Of a stretch of 15,521 nucleotides of DNA, positions 1 through 8,986 are shown in pieces. Both the position numbers and the translations under genes were made by a program. Position 1 is the stretch's first letter, and each line of letters opens with the position of its first letter. This stretch comes from Desulfobacula sp. (GTDB lineage Bacteria > Desulfobacterota > Desulfobacteria > Desulfobacterales > Desulfobacteraceae), in the NCBI RefSeq assembly GCF_021107415.1, contig NZ_JAIOSW010000104.1:1-15521 (forward strand), given 5' to 3'. The notes under the pieces are model-generated. The model was not told the origin of the DNA, made no database searches, and was given only the letters and a program-made list of their open reading frames with translations.

Positions 1-1043
1 TCACTGAACCCGGTACATAGAATAATAGATATATCAGGCCTGATTTTAATCAATTCTGCAGCCAGTTTGTCTCCTGTCATATTGGGCATGGTCATGTCTG
101 TTATAACAAGATCAAAATTATCAGGATTGGCTCGAAATGCCTCTAAGGCATCAATGCTGCTGTTTCGAATGGTCACCTTATATCCCAACCGCTCAAGCAT
201 TTTTCTTTCCATCTGAACAACGGCATCCTGGTCATCAACCAGAAGAACGCTTTCGTTTCCTTTTTGAATGGGCAAATCAATTTCATTTTTTGCTGCCTCC
301 TTGCGGGCTTGAATCACAGGCAGATAAATTTTAAATTCAGTCCCTTTGCCCGGTTCACTGTAAACACTGATATGTCCGGCATATTCTTTAACAATGCCAT
401 GTATGACCGCAAGGCCAAGACCCGTACCCTTCCCTTTTTCTTTTGTTGTAAAATAGGGGTCAAAAATTCGATCTATCATACGCTGCTCCATGCCATGTCC
501 GGTGTCGACTACTATCAGGCAGACATGAGGTCCCGGAATCATGGTCGGGTCTTTTAAATCATCTATTGTTAACTCAACCTCTTTCAAGGTGACAGTCAAT
601 TTACCACCTGTCTCCTCCATGGCATGAAAAGCATTGGTGCAAAGATTCATAATGATTTGATGAATATGAATGGGGTCTGCCATCACCAAACCGCAATCAT
701 TTTTTATATCTTGGCTGATTTTAATGGTAGTTGGTATGGATGATCGAAGAAGTTTTAGAGCCTCTCTGATGACTATCTGAATTTTTAACGGTTTGAGTTC
801 ATGATCCGACTGGCGGCTGAATGTAAGTATCTGTTGAACCAGATCCCGTGCTCTTTGGGCTCCGTTAAAGACTTCTTCAAGCTGACCATGCAAGGGACTG
901 TCTTCAGGAACATCTTCCAGGATCATTTCCAGATAACCGAATATTGGAAAAAGAATATTGTTGAAATCGTGGGCAATGCCGCCGGCCAATGTGCCAATGG
1001 ACTCCATTTTTTGAGCTTGCCGGAGTTGAGATTCAAGTTTTTT
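1..1043 (-). repeat. Tandem paralogous kinase-receiver block, copy A
   Basis: This stretch encodes the core from the [12 protein letters not shown] helix onward. It matches 2466-3505 in the same order with only about a 3-nt length difference. Protein similarity is very high and DNA similarity is visible, for example TCACTGAACCCGGTACA at the left edge and at 2466. Upstream sensor regions are unrelated. Suggests tandem duplication with sensor swapping, or gene conversion of the core. Confidence 0.85.
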
Positions 1044-2042
1044 TAAATCAGTGGTATCTCTAAAAATGGCCATTTTTGAAACTATACGGTTTTCATGAAC
1101 AACGGGTGAGTGGGAAATATGATAAGAACGGTTATCCTTTGGACTGACAATATCTGTCTCAAGAAAGACTCCTTGTTGTGTTTTATATGCCTGGCACCAG
1201 GGACATTTTTCTTCCAAACTATGAATGGCCTTAAAACAATTTTCACCTGTTGCATCATGGCCGATTCTTTGGATCATTGCAGGATTCATATATTCGATTC
1301 GATAATCTGGTGAACAAATATAGACTGCATCAGAAATCGATTCCATCATGGACCGATATTTTTCTTTGCTCTCAGCCAACTTTAATTCCACTTGTTTTAG
1401 TGCCGTAATATCCTGGATTGTTCCAATTGAGCGTAGTGGTTTGCCATTCTCATCATATTCAGTACGACAAATTTCATTAACATGTTTAACCGTTCCATTC
1501 TTAAGCAAAAGGCGATGTATTATATTGTACGAGGTTTTATTTTTAATAGAATCAGTGTAGGCTTTATCAACCAATTCCCTGTCATCGGGATGTACAGCAT
1601 TAATAAACCCATCATAAGATGCATTAAATCCTGTCGGATTGATTTCAAAAAGAGAATAAATTCCATCCGACCAATACAAGCTATTTGAAATCAAATCCAA
1701 TTCCCACTGTCCCATTTGTGCGATTTCTTGTGATTCTTTCAGCCTTCTTTCACTCTTTTTTAAATCATCGGTTGATAGCTCTTTTAAATAACTATAAATA
1801 AGAATAAACCACAAAATAGGGATCAGTAATTCTAGGAAATCCTCCCAGAGGTCCAATGCGTTGCTGATTTCCCCCCATTCAAGAATATTGCTGAAATGAT
1901 GAAATAAGGTCAATCCAAGAAGCCCAAAAATCAATAATTTAATATCACACGGCAGATCCCGATTCCACCCTCTCCCCAAAAATATCAAGGAGACAATGAC
2001 CGCAAGAAAAGAAACAAAATCAATAGTTGCCACAAGAGACAT
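1..2042 (-). CDS. Hybrid sensor histidine kinase with C-terminal receiver (3' end cut by window edge)
   Basis: This frame starts at the ATG at 2042 and runs off the left edge after 680 codons. In order, residues 1-90 form about three membrane helices; 107-215 form a PAS_3-type PAS domain; about 225-335 form a second PAS domain with Cys269, Cys280 and Cys283. A HisKA phosphoacceptor domain follows with the AHDFNN box and His358, then a HATPase domain with DTGHGM and GKGTGLGL boxes. The receiver has VDD acids near its start and phospho-acceptor Asp649 in ITDMTMP. By comparison with its downstream-strand paralogue at 2336-4633, about 40 residues are missing, including the conserved receiver Lys. 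The ATG overlaps the stop of the 91-residue gene (TAATG), so translation is probably coupled. The role is inferred as membrane-linked redox or chemical sensing that feeds a phosphorelay. The ligand is unknown. Confidence 0.93.
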   Translation of the reverse strand, partial: MSLVATIDFVSFLAVIVSLIFLGRGWNRDLPCDIKLLIFGLLGLTLFHHFSNILEWGEISNALDLWEDFLELLIPILWFILIYSYLKELSTDDLKKSERRLKESQEIAQMGQWELDLISNSLYWSDGIYSLFEINPTGFNASYDGFINAVHPDDRELVDKAYTDSIKNKTSYNIIHRLLLKNGTVKHVNEICRTEYDENGKPLRSIGTIQDITALKQVELKLAESKEKYRSMMESISDAVYICSPDYRIEYMNPAMIQRIGHDATGENCFKAIHSLEEKCPWCQAYKTQQGVFLETDIVSPKDNRSYHISHSPVVHENRIVSKMAIFRDTTDLKKLESQLRQAQKMESIGTLAGGIAHDFNNILFPIFGYLEMILEDVPEDSPLHGQLEEVFNGAQRARDLVQQILTFSRQSDHELKPLKIQIVIREALKLLRSSIPTTIKISQDIKNDCGLVMADPIHIHQIIMNLCTNAFHAMEETGGKLTVTLKEVELTIDDLKDPTMIPGPHVCLIVVDTGHGMEQRMIDRIFDPYFTTKEKGKGTGLGLAVIHGIVKEYAGHISVYSEPGKGTEFKIYLPVIQARKEAAKNEIDLPIQKGNESVLLVDDQDAVVQMERKMLERLGYKVTIRNSSIDALEAFRANPDNFDLVITDMTMPNMTGDKLAAELIKIRPDISIILCTGFS

Positions 2043-2317
2043 TATTTAGCGTCCTTTTTATAGATCGATATCTTCCAGCACCAGACAGCCATTATTATCG
2101 AACTGACTGTGTAGCAAATATGTTCCAGGATATTTAAAAAATCCTTCCAAAACAAACCTTCAAGGATAGTGAAAACATACCCGGCCAAAAGAACATAGAA
2201 CCCTGCAATAAGAATTTTTGCTACTGGAATGCGTTTCACTTCCCGTTTATTTAGCAATATAAAAACCATACAACCCATACCCAATAGAAACATGATTATT
2301 TCGTTTTGTTGTATCAT
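2042..2317 (-). CDS. Small membrane protein resembling the sensor region of the adjacent kinase
   Basis: The 91-residue protein has three predicted hydrophobic helices at roughly residues 7-22, 34-52 and 65-83, and a basic C-terminal tail. No catalytic motif is visible. By eye it aligns with residues 11-85 of the downstream hybrid kinase (1-2042): both share a loop with (L/I)P before the second helix, a K(L/I)LI-G helix start, an F-x-x-ILE motif after it, and an acidic segment before helix three. It therefore looks like a free-standing copy of that kinase's membrane sensor module. An AAGGGTG ribosome-binding site lies just upstream of the ATG. It starts 18 bp after the preceding kinase stop and shares one base with the next start. 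It may be an accessory subunit or a partner for the kinase; function is not known. Confidence 0.75.
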   Translation of the reverse strand: MIQQNEIIMFLLGMGCMVFILLNKREVKRIPVAKILIAGFYVLLAGYVFTILEGLFWKDFLNILEHICYTVSSIIMAVWCWKISIYKKDAK

Positions 2318-2335
2318 ATCACCCTTTTTTGAAAA

Positions 2336-4633
2336 TTACATATGAACTGGAGTGTCCTCATTATCCAGCATTTCACGTATTTTATCAGCAAAATTTTTCA
2401 TCGTAACCGGTTTTAATAGAACACCCTTAATGCCTATAAATGCCGCTTTTTCTTCGGACATGGTCTCACTGAACCCGGTACAAAGTAATATGGGAATACC
2501 CGGACGAATTTTATTTAATTCAACTGCCAGCCTGTCTCCCGACATGTTCGGCATCGTCATATCCGTTATAACAAAATCAAAATTGTCAGGGTTGGCTCGA
2601 AATGCCTCTAAAGCATCTATACTGCTGGCTCGAACAGTCACCTGATACCCCAATCGTTCAAGCATTTTTCTTTCCACCTGAACGATAATATCCTCGTCAT
2701 CAACCAAAAGAACGCGTTCATTTCCTTTCTGGATGGGCAGCAAATCAGGTTCAATTCTCTGTATAGTCTTCCGAAGTTTGATCACAGGCAGACAAACCTT
2801 AAATTCAGTCCCTTTGCCGGGTTCGCTGTAAACGCTGATATGCCCGCCATGACTTTTAACAATGCCATGGACAATTGCAAGGCCCATCCCCGTTCCTTTG
2901 CCGTTTTCCTTGGTGGTAAAATAAGGATCAAATATTCTGGCGATGACGCTCTGATCCATGCCAGGGCCTGTATCGGCTATTGTCAGACAGACATGCGTAC
3001 CCGGAACCATAGCTGGATCTTTTAAGTCTCCCAAGGTCAACTCGATCTCTTTGAGTTTAATCGTCAGGTTTCCACCTGTTTTTTCCATGGCATGATAGGC
3101 ATTTGTAATCAGGTTCATGGCGATCTGATGGATTTGAGTAGGATCTGCTATGACCAATCCGCACTCATCGCTGATATCTTGACGGATGTCTATAGTTGTT
3201 GGCAATGAAGAATGGGTTAGCTTTAAAACCTCCCTGATAATAAGCTGCACCTTCAAGGGTTTCTTCTCATGTTCGGTTTGGCGGCTGAACATGACGATCT
3301 GTTTGACCAGATCCCGCGCCCGTTTGGCCCCGTTAAGAACCATTGTAAGATCGTCAAATAATGGATTGTCTTCTGGAACATCTGCCATCATCATCTCTAA
3401 ATAGCCAAATACAGGGAAAAGAATATTATTAAAATCATGGGCAATGCCTCCTGCCAGTGTGCCGATTGCTTCCATCTTCTGGGCCTGTCGGAGTTGGGAT
3501 TCAAGTTTCAACTTTTTTTTATTTATTTCTTTTTCTTTTGTTATATCTCTGGCACAACCGACTGTTCCTATCAGGTTACCCTTTTCATCCCAAAAAGGCG
3601 TTTTATAGACATCAAAACAAACAAATCTGCCCTTAAGATTTCCTGCCTCTTCAAATTTCTGCGTTTTTTTTGTTTCTATAACTGCCAGGTCAGAATTCGT
3701 GCATGTCTCTCCAAATGTATGATAGTCAGGATTTTCAGGATGGGATTTTTTTTCCCTGGCGGCAAAATACAAATCTGTTTTTCCAATAGGTTCGTCCGTA
3801 TCTTTGGCATTAAGCATTTTTTCACAACACGCTTTGTTTGCAAAAATAAACCTGTGTTCTAAATCTTTTGTCCATATAAGATCGGGCAGATTGTCACTCA
3901 TTAATCTCATCATGGAATATAATTTTTTATATTGTTTCTCGCTTTTCTGTAATGCCGTTCTGAGCTGCTTTTCTTCATCAATTTTTTTTTCAATTTGGAC
4001 ATGTGACACTGACAATTCTCGACTATCTTTTTCTTCTCTAATTAAAGCCAATTCCAGATTGCGGATCAAAACTGAAAGAGAAACAATTATGATACTATTC
4101 AGCCATAGAAAAGTTAAGCTGATGATGAACCAGATTTCTTTTGCATTGGGTGTATTTGATAGCACCAGGTAGTCTGTATTTACCATCCATCCCACTATAA
4201 TCATAGTAATAAAATTCAGGATCAGGCTTACTAAACCTGCTTTAAACCCAAGAAGAAGACAAGTAACAATAGAAAAAGAAAATAGATAGACACGGGCACT
4301 GCCTGGTAAGCCATTAGCAAACAGGGCAAACACCCCAAGTAAATATACAAGAAGCACACCCATCCAGACACGAATTTTAAAAGGGATACGACGAACCAGG
4401 ATAATGCCCAACAATAATAAATAACCAAGCGTATGAACTAAAAGATTGACCCACAATCCATGCCTGATTGAATAAGCTGAACTTGTAATGTAAATAAAAG
4501 ACCCAACAATAGCGGCAGTAATAAAGATTGCGTAAAAAATACGCTCCCGCGAAACAGATAATAAATCAGCTCCGGAAGCTAAAGAGTCATTCCAAAAGTA
4601 CTCTTGAACATGCGTAGTTAATTTTGATATCAT
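2336..4633 (-). CDS. Polytopic membrane hybrid histidine kinase with PAS and receiver
   Basis: The 765-residue protein begins with a membrane domain of about six helices (residues 30-195), followed by a short coiled linker (196-240). A PAS domain with its C-terminal PAC part follows (about 241-365, ending in ARDIT), then a phosphoacceptor helix with His399 in the AHDFNN box. The HATPase has N-box Asn507/Asn511, DTGPGM at 554-559 and a GKGTGMGLA lid. The C-terminal receiver (641-757) is complete: Asp645, Asp646, phospho-acceptor Asp691, Thr719 and Lys741. The kinase-receiver half is nearly the same as that of the gene at 1-2042, while the sensor halves differ. The start follows a 42-bp gap with only a weak ribosome-binding site, so this gene may be translated less efficiently. 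No DNA-binding output domain is present. Signal and partner are unknown. Confidence 0.95.
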   Translation of the reverse strand: MISKLTTHVQEYFWNDSLASGADLLSVSRERIFYAIFITAAIVGSFIYITSSAYSIRHGLWVNLLVHTLGYLLLLGIILVRRIPFKIRVWMGVLLVYLLGVFALFANGLPGSARVYLFSFSIVTCLLLGFKAGLVSLILNFITMIIVGWMVNTDYLVLSNTPNAKEIWFIISLTFLWLNSIIIVSLSVLIRNLELALIREEKDSRELSVSHVQIEKKIDEEKQLRTALQKSEKQYKKLYSMMRLMSDNLPDLIWTKDLEHRFIFANKACCEKMLNAKDTDEPIGKTDLYFAAREKKSHPENPDYHTFGETCTNSDLAVIETKKTQKFEEAGNLKGRFVCFDVYKTPFWDEKGNLIGTVGCARDITKEKEINKKKLKLESQLRQAQKMEAIGTLAGGIAHDFNNILFPVFGYLEMMMADVPEDNPLFDDLTMVLNGAKRARDLVKQIVMFSRQTEHEKKPLKVQLIIREVLKLTHSSLPTTIDIRQDISDECGLVIADPTQIHQIAMNLITNAYHAMEKTGGNLTIKLKEIELTLGDLKDPAMVPGTHVCLTIADTGPGMDQSVIARIFDPYFTTKENGKGTGMGLAIVHGIVKSHGGHISVYSEPGKGTEFKVCLPVIKLRKTIQRIEPDLLPIQKGNERVLLVDDEDIIVQVERKMLERLGYQVTVRASSIDALEAFRANPDNFDFVITDMTMPNMSGDRLAVELNKIRPGIPILLCTGFSETMSEEKAAFIGIKGVLLKPVTMKNFADKIREMLDNEDTPVHM
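2466..3505 (-). repeat. Tandem paralogous kinase-receiver block, copy B
   Basis: Second copy of the block at 1-1043, inside the polytopic hybrid kinase. It contains the His399 box, the ATPase and most of the receiver. The 42 C-terminal receiver residues beyond it (2339-2465) have no visible counterpart because copy A leaves the window. Confidence 0.85.
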
Positions 4634-4653
4634 ATTTATAAACTCGAAATTCT

Positions 4654-4668
4654 CCCGATAAAATCGGG
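4654..4668 (-). other. Small perfect hairpin in the 42-bp intergenic gap
   Basis: CCCGAT and ATCGGG are separated by three bases, just after the stop of the receiver-kinase gene. This is the longest gap in the signalling half. No U-run follows on the transcribed strand, so it is a poor intrinsic terminator. It could stabilise or process the mRNA between the two genes. Six base pairs can arise by chance. Confidence 0.35.
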
Positions 4669-4675
4669 TGGTTAA

Positions 4676-5806
4676 TTAAATTTTATCCGGCAGGATTATT
4701 TTAAAACGGGTTTCTTTCCCTTTTATGGACGTCACATGGATTGATCCGCCATGCTGTTTGATAATGGAGTTTGAAATATAAAGCCCGAATCCGGTTCCTT
4801 TTGTGCTTTTTGAAGAAAAAAACAGGTTGAATATTTTTTCTTTTGTTTGAGTGTCCATGCCGCAGCCATTGTCATGGATATAAATCACCAATTGACCTGA
4901 TTTTTTTGAAATTTCAAACCCAATTTCATGCTCTTTCTTTTCTGTATCCGCCATACAGGCATCAATGGCATTATCCAGAATATTGATCAAGGCTGCCAGC
5001 ATAAATTCATTATCAAAATACATGGAATCGGGAAAATCAGAATTATTGCATGAAAAGGCGATCTTTTTTCCTTTCAGTTTTAACTCAACTATTTCTTTAA
5101 TTTGTTCAATAAAAGTTTTTGTATCAATGGCAGTCCTGTTGAGTTTTCTTTCCTTGGAATACAATAAAATATCCATGATCATCTTTTTTATCCGGTCAAC
5201 TGCCTGCTCAAGCAGTCCTAAGCCTTCCTGGATTATTTTATTATCTTCAGCTTTCACCCCGGATCGTGCCACGTAAACACCACCGTCAAGATTGGTTAAA
5301 AGCCCTTTGATATTGTGCGAAATGCTTCCAATCATCAATCCTAAGGATGACAGATGGTCTGCCAGTTTTGACTTTTCAAGGATAAGAAGCTCAAGCTTTT
5401 GAGTGTACTCCAAAAGTTGTTGTCTTGCCACAATTTTTTCAATTGCTTTTTCAATGGCAATTTCAAGAATATCCACATTAACAGGTTTGGTGATAAAATC
5501 CATGGCGTCATATTTGAGGCTTCGAATGGTCAAATGCATATCCCCATGCCCTGTGATCATCAAAACTTCTGTTAATGGATTTTCTCGTTTGATCCGTCTT
5601 AATAATTCAATACCGTCCATGATCGGCATTTTAATATCGGTAATAACAATATCCGGTCTTTTTGATTTGAATATATCTAGAGCTATTTCACCATTTTCAG
5701 CAAGAAATACCGTATATCCACTATCTATTAATGCAATCTCAAGAACATCCCGGATATCTTCTTCATCATCGACAATTAATATGGATATTTGGTTTTTATT
5801 AATCAT
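4676..5806 (-). CDS. Soluble receiver-histidine kinase protein
   Basis: The 376-residue protein has no membrane segment or signal peptide. A receiver domain comes first (residues 7-122), with Asp14/Asp15, phospho-acceptor Asp57, Thr85 and Lys107. A helical coiled linker (about 118-155) follows. The phosphoacceptor helix has His164 in a SHNIKG box, and the HATPase has Asn275/Asn279, DNGCGM at 312-317 and GTGFGL at 337-342. With the receiver in front, it looks like a phosphorelay intermediate whose kinase activity is controlled by phosphorylation from another kinase, rather than a direct environmental sensor. It starts 15 bp after the stop of the CxxCH-bearing kinase, with GAGG just upstream of its ATG. 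The likely upstream donor is that kinase, which has no receiver of its own; this is inference from position. Confidence 0.95.
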   Translation of the reverse strand: MINKNQISILIVDDEEDIRDVLEIALIDSGYTVFLAENGEIALDIFKSKRPDIVITDIKMPIMDGIELLRRIKRENPLTEVLMITGHGDMHLTIRSLKYDAMDFITKPVNVDILEIAIEKAIEKIVARQQLLEYTQKLELLILEKSKLADHLSSLGLMIGSISHNIKGLLTNLDGGVYVARSGVKAEDNKIIQEGLGLLEQAVDRIKKMIMDILLYSKERKLNRTAIDTKTFIEQIKEIVELKLKGKKIAFSCNNSDFPDSMYFDNEFMLAALINILDNAIDACMADTEKKEHEIGFEISKKSGQLVIYIHDNGCGMDTQTKEKIFNLFFSSKSTKGTGFGLYISNSIIKQHGGSIHVTSIKGKETRFKIILPDKI

Positions 5807-5821
5807 ATTCCCTCAATACTG

Positions 5822-8122
5822 TTAGCTTTCATATACCAAATCATCCTCCAGGGAATCAATCACAGGAAAGGATATAATAAAAACAGCCCCGCCCTGCTCT
5901 GATTTTTCTATCCGAATCAAACCGGAGCACTCTTTGACAATGCCGTAACTGATAGACAGCCCAAGACCGGTTCCCTTTCCCACTTCCTTGGTGGTGAAAA
6001 ACGGTTCAAACAGCCTATCTACTGCTTCCTTTTGAATTCCTATACCTGTATCATGTATCTCAATGATGACCCTAGCATCAGTCGATCGTGTGACAATAGT
6101 AATCCTGTCATTATCACCCCGGTCTATTTCCTCTTTTTCCCATTTTTCTTCTATGGCATCTTTTGCGTTGATAACAAGATTGATAAACACCTGCTCGAGC
6201 CTGTCCGGATCAGCCAGTATTTCAGGCAATGCCTCATTTTTATCCCAGATAACATCAATACCATGAACTTTAAGTTGCTGGTTAAACATCTCAAATGTTC
6301 TTTGAAGCACATCGTTTATACGTATCCGGGCAAGTTTGACATCTGATTTTCTTGCAAACTGGCGCATATGGTGGATGATTTTTTCAGCGCGATCCACATT
6401 ATTGTCAATCTTTGAAATGAGTTTATCAAAAATCTCTTTATCTATTATCTCTTTTTTTCGCATCTTCTTCATACAAAAACTGGAGGCTGATTTAATAACC
6501 GACAAAGGCTGGTTCAATTCATGGGCAATACCGGTTGACATTTCACCCAGAGTGGCCATTTTGCTTGCATGGATCAGATGCTGTTCCGTTTCAAGACGTT
6601 TGGTAATATCATTAATAGTGACAAGCAGCACTTTTTTGTCCGAATATTTAGATGGAGATGCCCACATGTCAACATAGATGGAACCACTATTTTGGATGAT
6701 GTGCTTGACCTTATTAATCTCCTGTCCTGACTTTATTTTTTCAACGAGTTCTGTTTTTTCTTCTTCAATAAAAAAATCTGAAAATAATTTCTTTAATAAA
6801 ATTTTTCTGGAATACCCATACACTTCAAGTGCTTTAATATTGCAATCAAGTATCTCAAATGTTTGAATATCCACCACAAACACGGGATTTGAAATATTAT
6901 TAAATATGGCATGGTAATTTTCTTCCGACCGTTGCAGTTCTTTTTTAAGCCTGCGCCTTGCTGTGATATCAATGCTCATCTCCATGGCTGCAACGACATT
7001 TCCCTCAGCATCTGTCACCGGAGAGGTGATAAACATCCAATAATTTTTTTCACCGTTCTTACCCATCCCTTCTGCTTCGCCGTAATGGGATTTTCCATCC
7101 ACAAAGGTTTTTTCAACCGGGCAATCAAAACATTTTTCTCCCAGGCCTTTGTAAGCACGATAACAATAAGATCCCGGTTTTGGATCAAATCTATCTTTGA
7201 ACACCTTATTCCATCTTAACAACCTGTAGTCTTTATCCTGGACAGTAATCAAGCAGGGAGCTGTTTCAAAGAGAGCTTGGTATTCGTTTCTCTGCTTTTT
7301 TAATTCTGCCTGGTCTAATCCAATCTGGGTACCCATCTTTTTTATGGCTGTACCAAGAAGCCCGATTTCATACTCGTTTCCAATATCAATATTTTCGTCA
7401 TATTTACCTTCTGCAATCTTCCGGGTCCCCTCAATCAGTTTGCTAATTGGTTTTTTTACAAATTGCAAACTGAAAAAAAAGATGATTACCGATGTGATCA
7501 AAATGGTGAAAAAAGCAAACTTTATCATCCCTTTTTCAATTTTCAATATCTGACGGTCTGTCTGCTCAAGGGAGACAACCACATCAAGGGAACCCAGTAT
7601 GGTTTGATGCGCCGGATGAAAATGACATTCAGTGGCACAGCCGGGCTCGTTGCAGATGGGCTGGACAATTCCCAAAAGCCTGTGTCCTTTTTCCGATTGA
7701 AAAAATCGGGTTCTTGTTTGCAAACCGATCCGGGCTGGCGGCGGTTCCTGTTTGTGGCAGATATCACAGGCCACTTCCTTGATATCAACAATTTTATCAA
7801 TCTCTTGTTTTTGATTGGTAAATTTTATCTGGCCCTCTTTATTGTATATCCGAATATTTTCAATTTCCGGCTGTGTGGCAATATTATTAATAATCTGTGT
7901 GATATCATCCCTGGAATTAAGCATCATGGCATAATGGGTGCCAAGCTTGATGGAGTTTGTCAGCCGGTCTGTACTGGCAATAACATTTTTCATGATCTGG
8001 GTCTTGATATTACTGATATTAAAGTAAGCCCAGGCAGATATGGAGAGGATGACCGTCAGCCCGACAGAAATAATCAGCTTTGAAACAAGGCTGTGTTTCA
8101 GATATTTGATAAAATTATTCAT
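5822..8122 (-). CDS. Membrane sensor histidine kinase with CxxCH extracytoplasmic domain, HAMP and two PAS domains
   Basis: The 766-residue protein has a first membrane helix (residues 16-36), an extracytoplasmic domain (37-200), a second helix (201-221) and a HAMP linker (about 222-275). PAS1 (280-390) carries Cys320, Cys331 and Cys334; PAS2 spans about 400-508. HisKA has His534 in the AHELNQPL box. The HATPase has Asn648/Asn652, DTGIGI at 691-696 and GKGTGLGLS. The extracytoplasmic part has a strict CxxCH at 119-123 and, further on, C162, C166, H167, H169 and P170, which resembles c-type haem or metal-binding sensor domains of Desulfobacterota. There is no receiver of its own. The ATG lies inside the hdrB stop region (ATGA, 4-bp overlap), which argues for coupled translation and for a shared job with the Hdr enzyme. 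Haem binding is inferred, not shown. Confidence 0.95.
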   Translation of the reverse strand: MNNFIKYLKHSLVSKLIISVGLTVILSISAWAYFNISNIKTQIMKNVIASTDRLTNSIKLGTHYAMMLNSRDDITQIINNIATQPEIENIRIYNKEGQIKFTNQKQEIDKIVDIKEVACDICHKQEPPPARIGLQTRTRFFQSEKGHRLLGIVQPICNEPGCATECHFHPAHQTILGSLDVVVSLEQTDRQILKIEKGMIKFAFFTILITSVIIFFFSLQFVKKPISKLIEGTRKIAEGKYDENIDIGNEYEIGLLGTAIKKMGTQIGLDQAELKKQRNEYQALFETAPCLITVQDKDYRLLRWNKVFKDRFDPKPGSYCYRAYKGLGEKCFDCPVEKTFVDGKSHYGEAEGMGKNGEKNYWMFITSPVTDAEGNVVAAMEMSIDITARRRLKKELQRSEENYHAIFNNISNPVFVVDIQTFEILDCNIKALEVYGYSRKILLKKLFSDFFIEEEKTELVEKIKSGQEINKVKHIIQNSGSIYVDMWASPSKYSDKKVLLVTINDITKRLETEQHLIHASKMATLGEMSTGIAHELNQPLSVIKSASSFCMKKMRKKEIIDKEIFDKLISKIDNNVDRAEKIIHHMRQFARKSDVKLARIRINDVLQRTFEMFNQQLKVHGIDVIWDKNEALPEILADPDRLEQVFINLVINAKDAIEEKWEKEEIDRGDNDRITIVTRSTDARVIIEIHDTGIGIQKEAVDRLFEPFFTTKEVGKGTGLGLSISYGIVKECSGLIRIEKSEQGGAVFIISFPVIDSLEDDLVYES

Positions 8123-8985
8123 ATTGCCTTTTCTATCAATGTCCCTGTATTTGAAAGGTTTAAATCCAGCCGCATATCATTTTGGGTCTTTCCCATGGCA
8201 AGTCCTAAAAATTGCGGAAGAAAAAGAACCGGAATTTCAAGATCTATCCCTTCTTTTTGAGATATCTTTTTCTGGCTGCTTTCAAGATTCATCTGGCACA
8301 TGGGGCAGACAGTCACAATAGCATCCGCTCCTTTTGCAGCCTTTAAAATTCTTCCCACAAGCGCCAACCCTGCTTCGGGTTTTGTGCTGGTATTGGACGC
8401 ACCGCAGCATTGAGCCCCCATATCCCATTCAAAAGGCTGCGCCCCTGTCGCTTTTATCAATGCATCCATGGAATGAGGGTCTTCAGGATCATCAAAAACG
8501 GCAAAAGGCCTCAGACACTGGCACCCATAATAGGGTGCAATACTAAAACCCGACATTTTATTTTGAGATGCCTCTTTCATTTCCTCGATATCCACATCAT
8601 TTGACAGAACATCCAGAAGATGCCTTACTACCACACCCCCTTTTAAAATAAGATCTTCTTCGGCAAGGACAATATTAATTTTCCCCAGCAGATCCTTATC
8701 CTTTTTAATAGCCTCTTCGACCTTTTTAAGATTCAGGTAACAGGCACTGCAGGGCACAAGTATTTGATTTGAGCTGTTCATTTTTTCTGCAAGGGCAAGA
8801 TTTCTTGCCGGGAGCACATAGGACAACAGATGGCTTTTGGACTCAGCTGCCGAGGCACCGCAGCAGGTCCAATCCTCAATCTCCTCCAGTTGGACATCCA
8901 CCGCTTCCAATAATATTTTTGTGGAAATATCATACTCAGCAGCGGTTCCTTCCAATGAACAGCCCGGATAATATAAATATTTCAT
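8119..8985 (-). CDS. hdrB: HdrB-like subunit with two CCG domains
   Basis: The 288-residue length is typical for HdrB. It contains both CCG cysteine-rich modules that in the family bind non-cubane [4Fe-4S] clusters. The first has Cys9, Cys41-Cys42-Gly43, and Cys79/Cys82. The second has Cys155 (and Cys157), Cys193-Cys194-Gly195, and Cys227/Cys230. No membrane segment is present. In characterised complexes HdrB reduces the disulfide substrate; in sulfate reducers the physiological disulfide or thiol partner is often unknown. GGAGG at 8992-8996, inside the end of hdrC, lies six bases before the ATG. The gene starts three bases after the hdrC stop and overlaps the next kinase by four bases. All cluster ligands appear intact, so it should be functional. 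Confidence 0.96.
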   Translation of the reverse strand: MKYLYYPGCSLEGTAAEYDISTKILLEAVDVQLEEIEDWTCCGASAAESKSHLLSYVLPARNLALAEKMNSSNQILVPCSACYLNLKKVEEAIKKDKDLLGKINIVLAEEDLILKGGVVVRHLLDVLSNDVDIEEMKEASQNKMSGFSIAPYYGCQCLRPFAVFDDPEDPHSMDALIKATGAQPFEWDMGAQCCGASNTSTKPEAGLALVGRILKAAKGADAIVTVCPMCQMNLESSQKKISQKEGIDLEIPVLFLPQFLGLAMGKTQNDMRLDLNLSNTGTLIEKAI

Positions 8986-8986
8986 C

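Noticed and set aside
4654..4668. Hairpin as a transcription terminator
   Set aside because: The stem is only six base pairs and no U-run follows on the transcribed strand; kept only as a low-confidence structure.
7463..8083. 206-codon open frame on the plus strand
   Set aside because: It lies wholly antisense to the CxxCH histidine kinase, has no recognisable domain, and its composition follows the codon shadow of the real gene.
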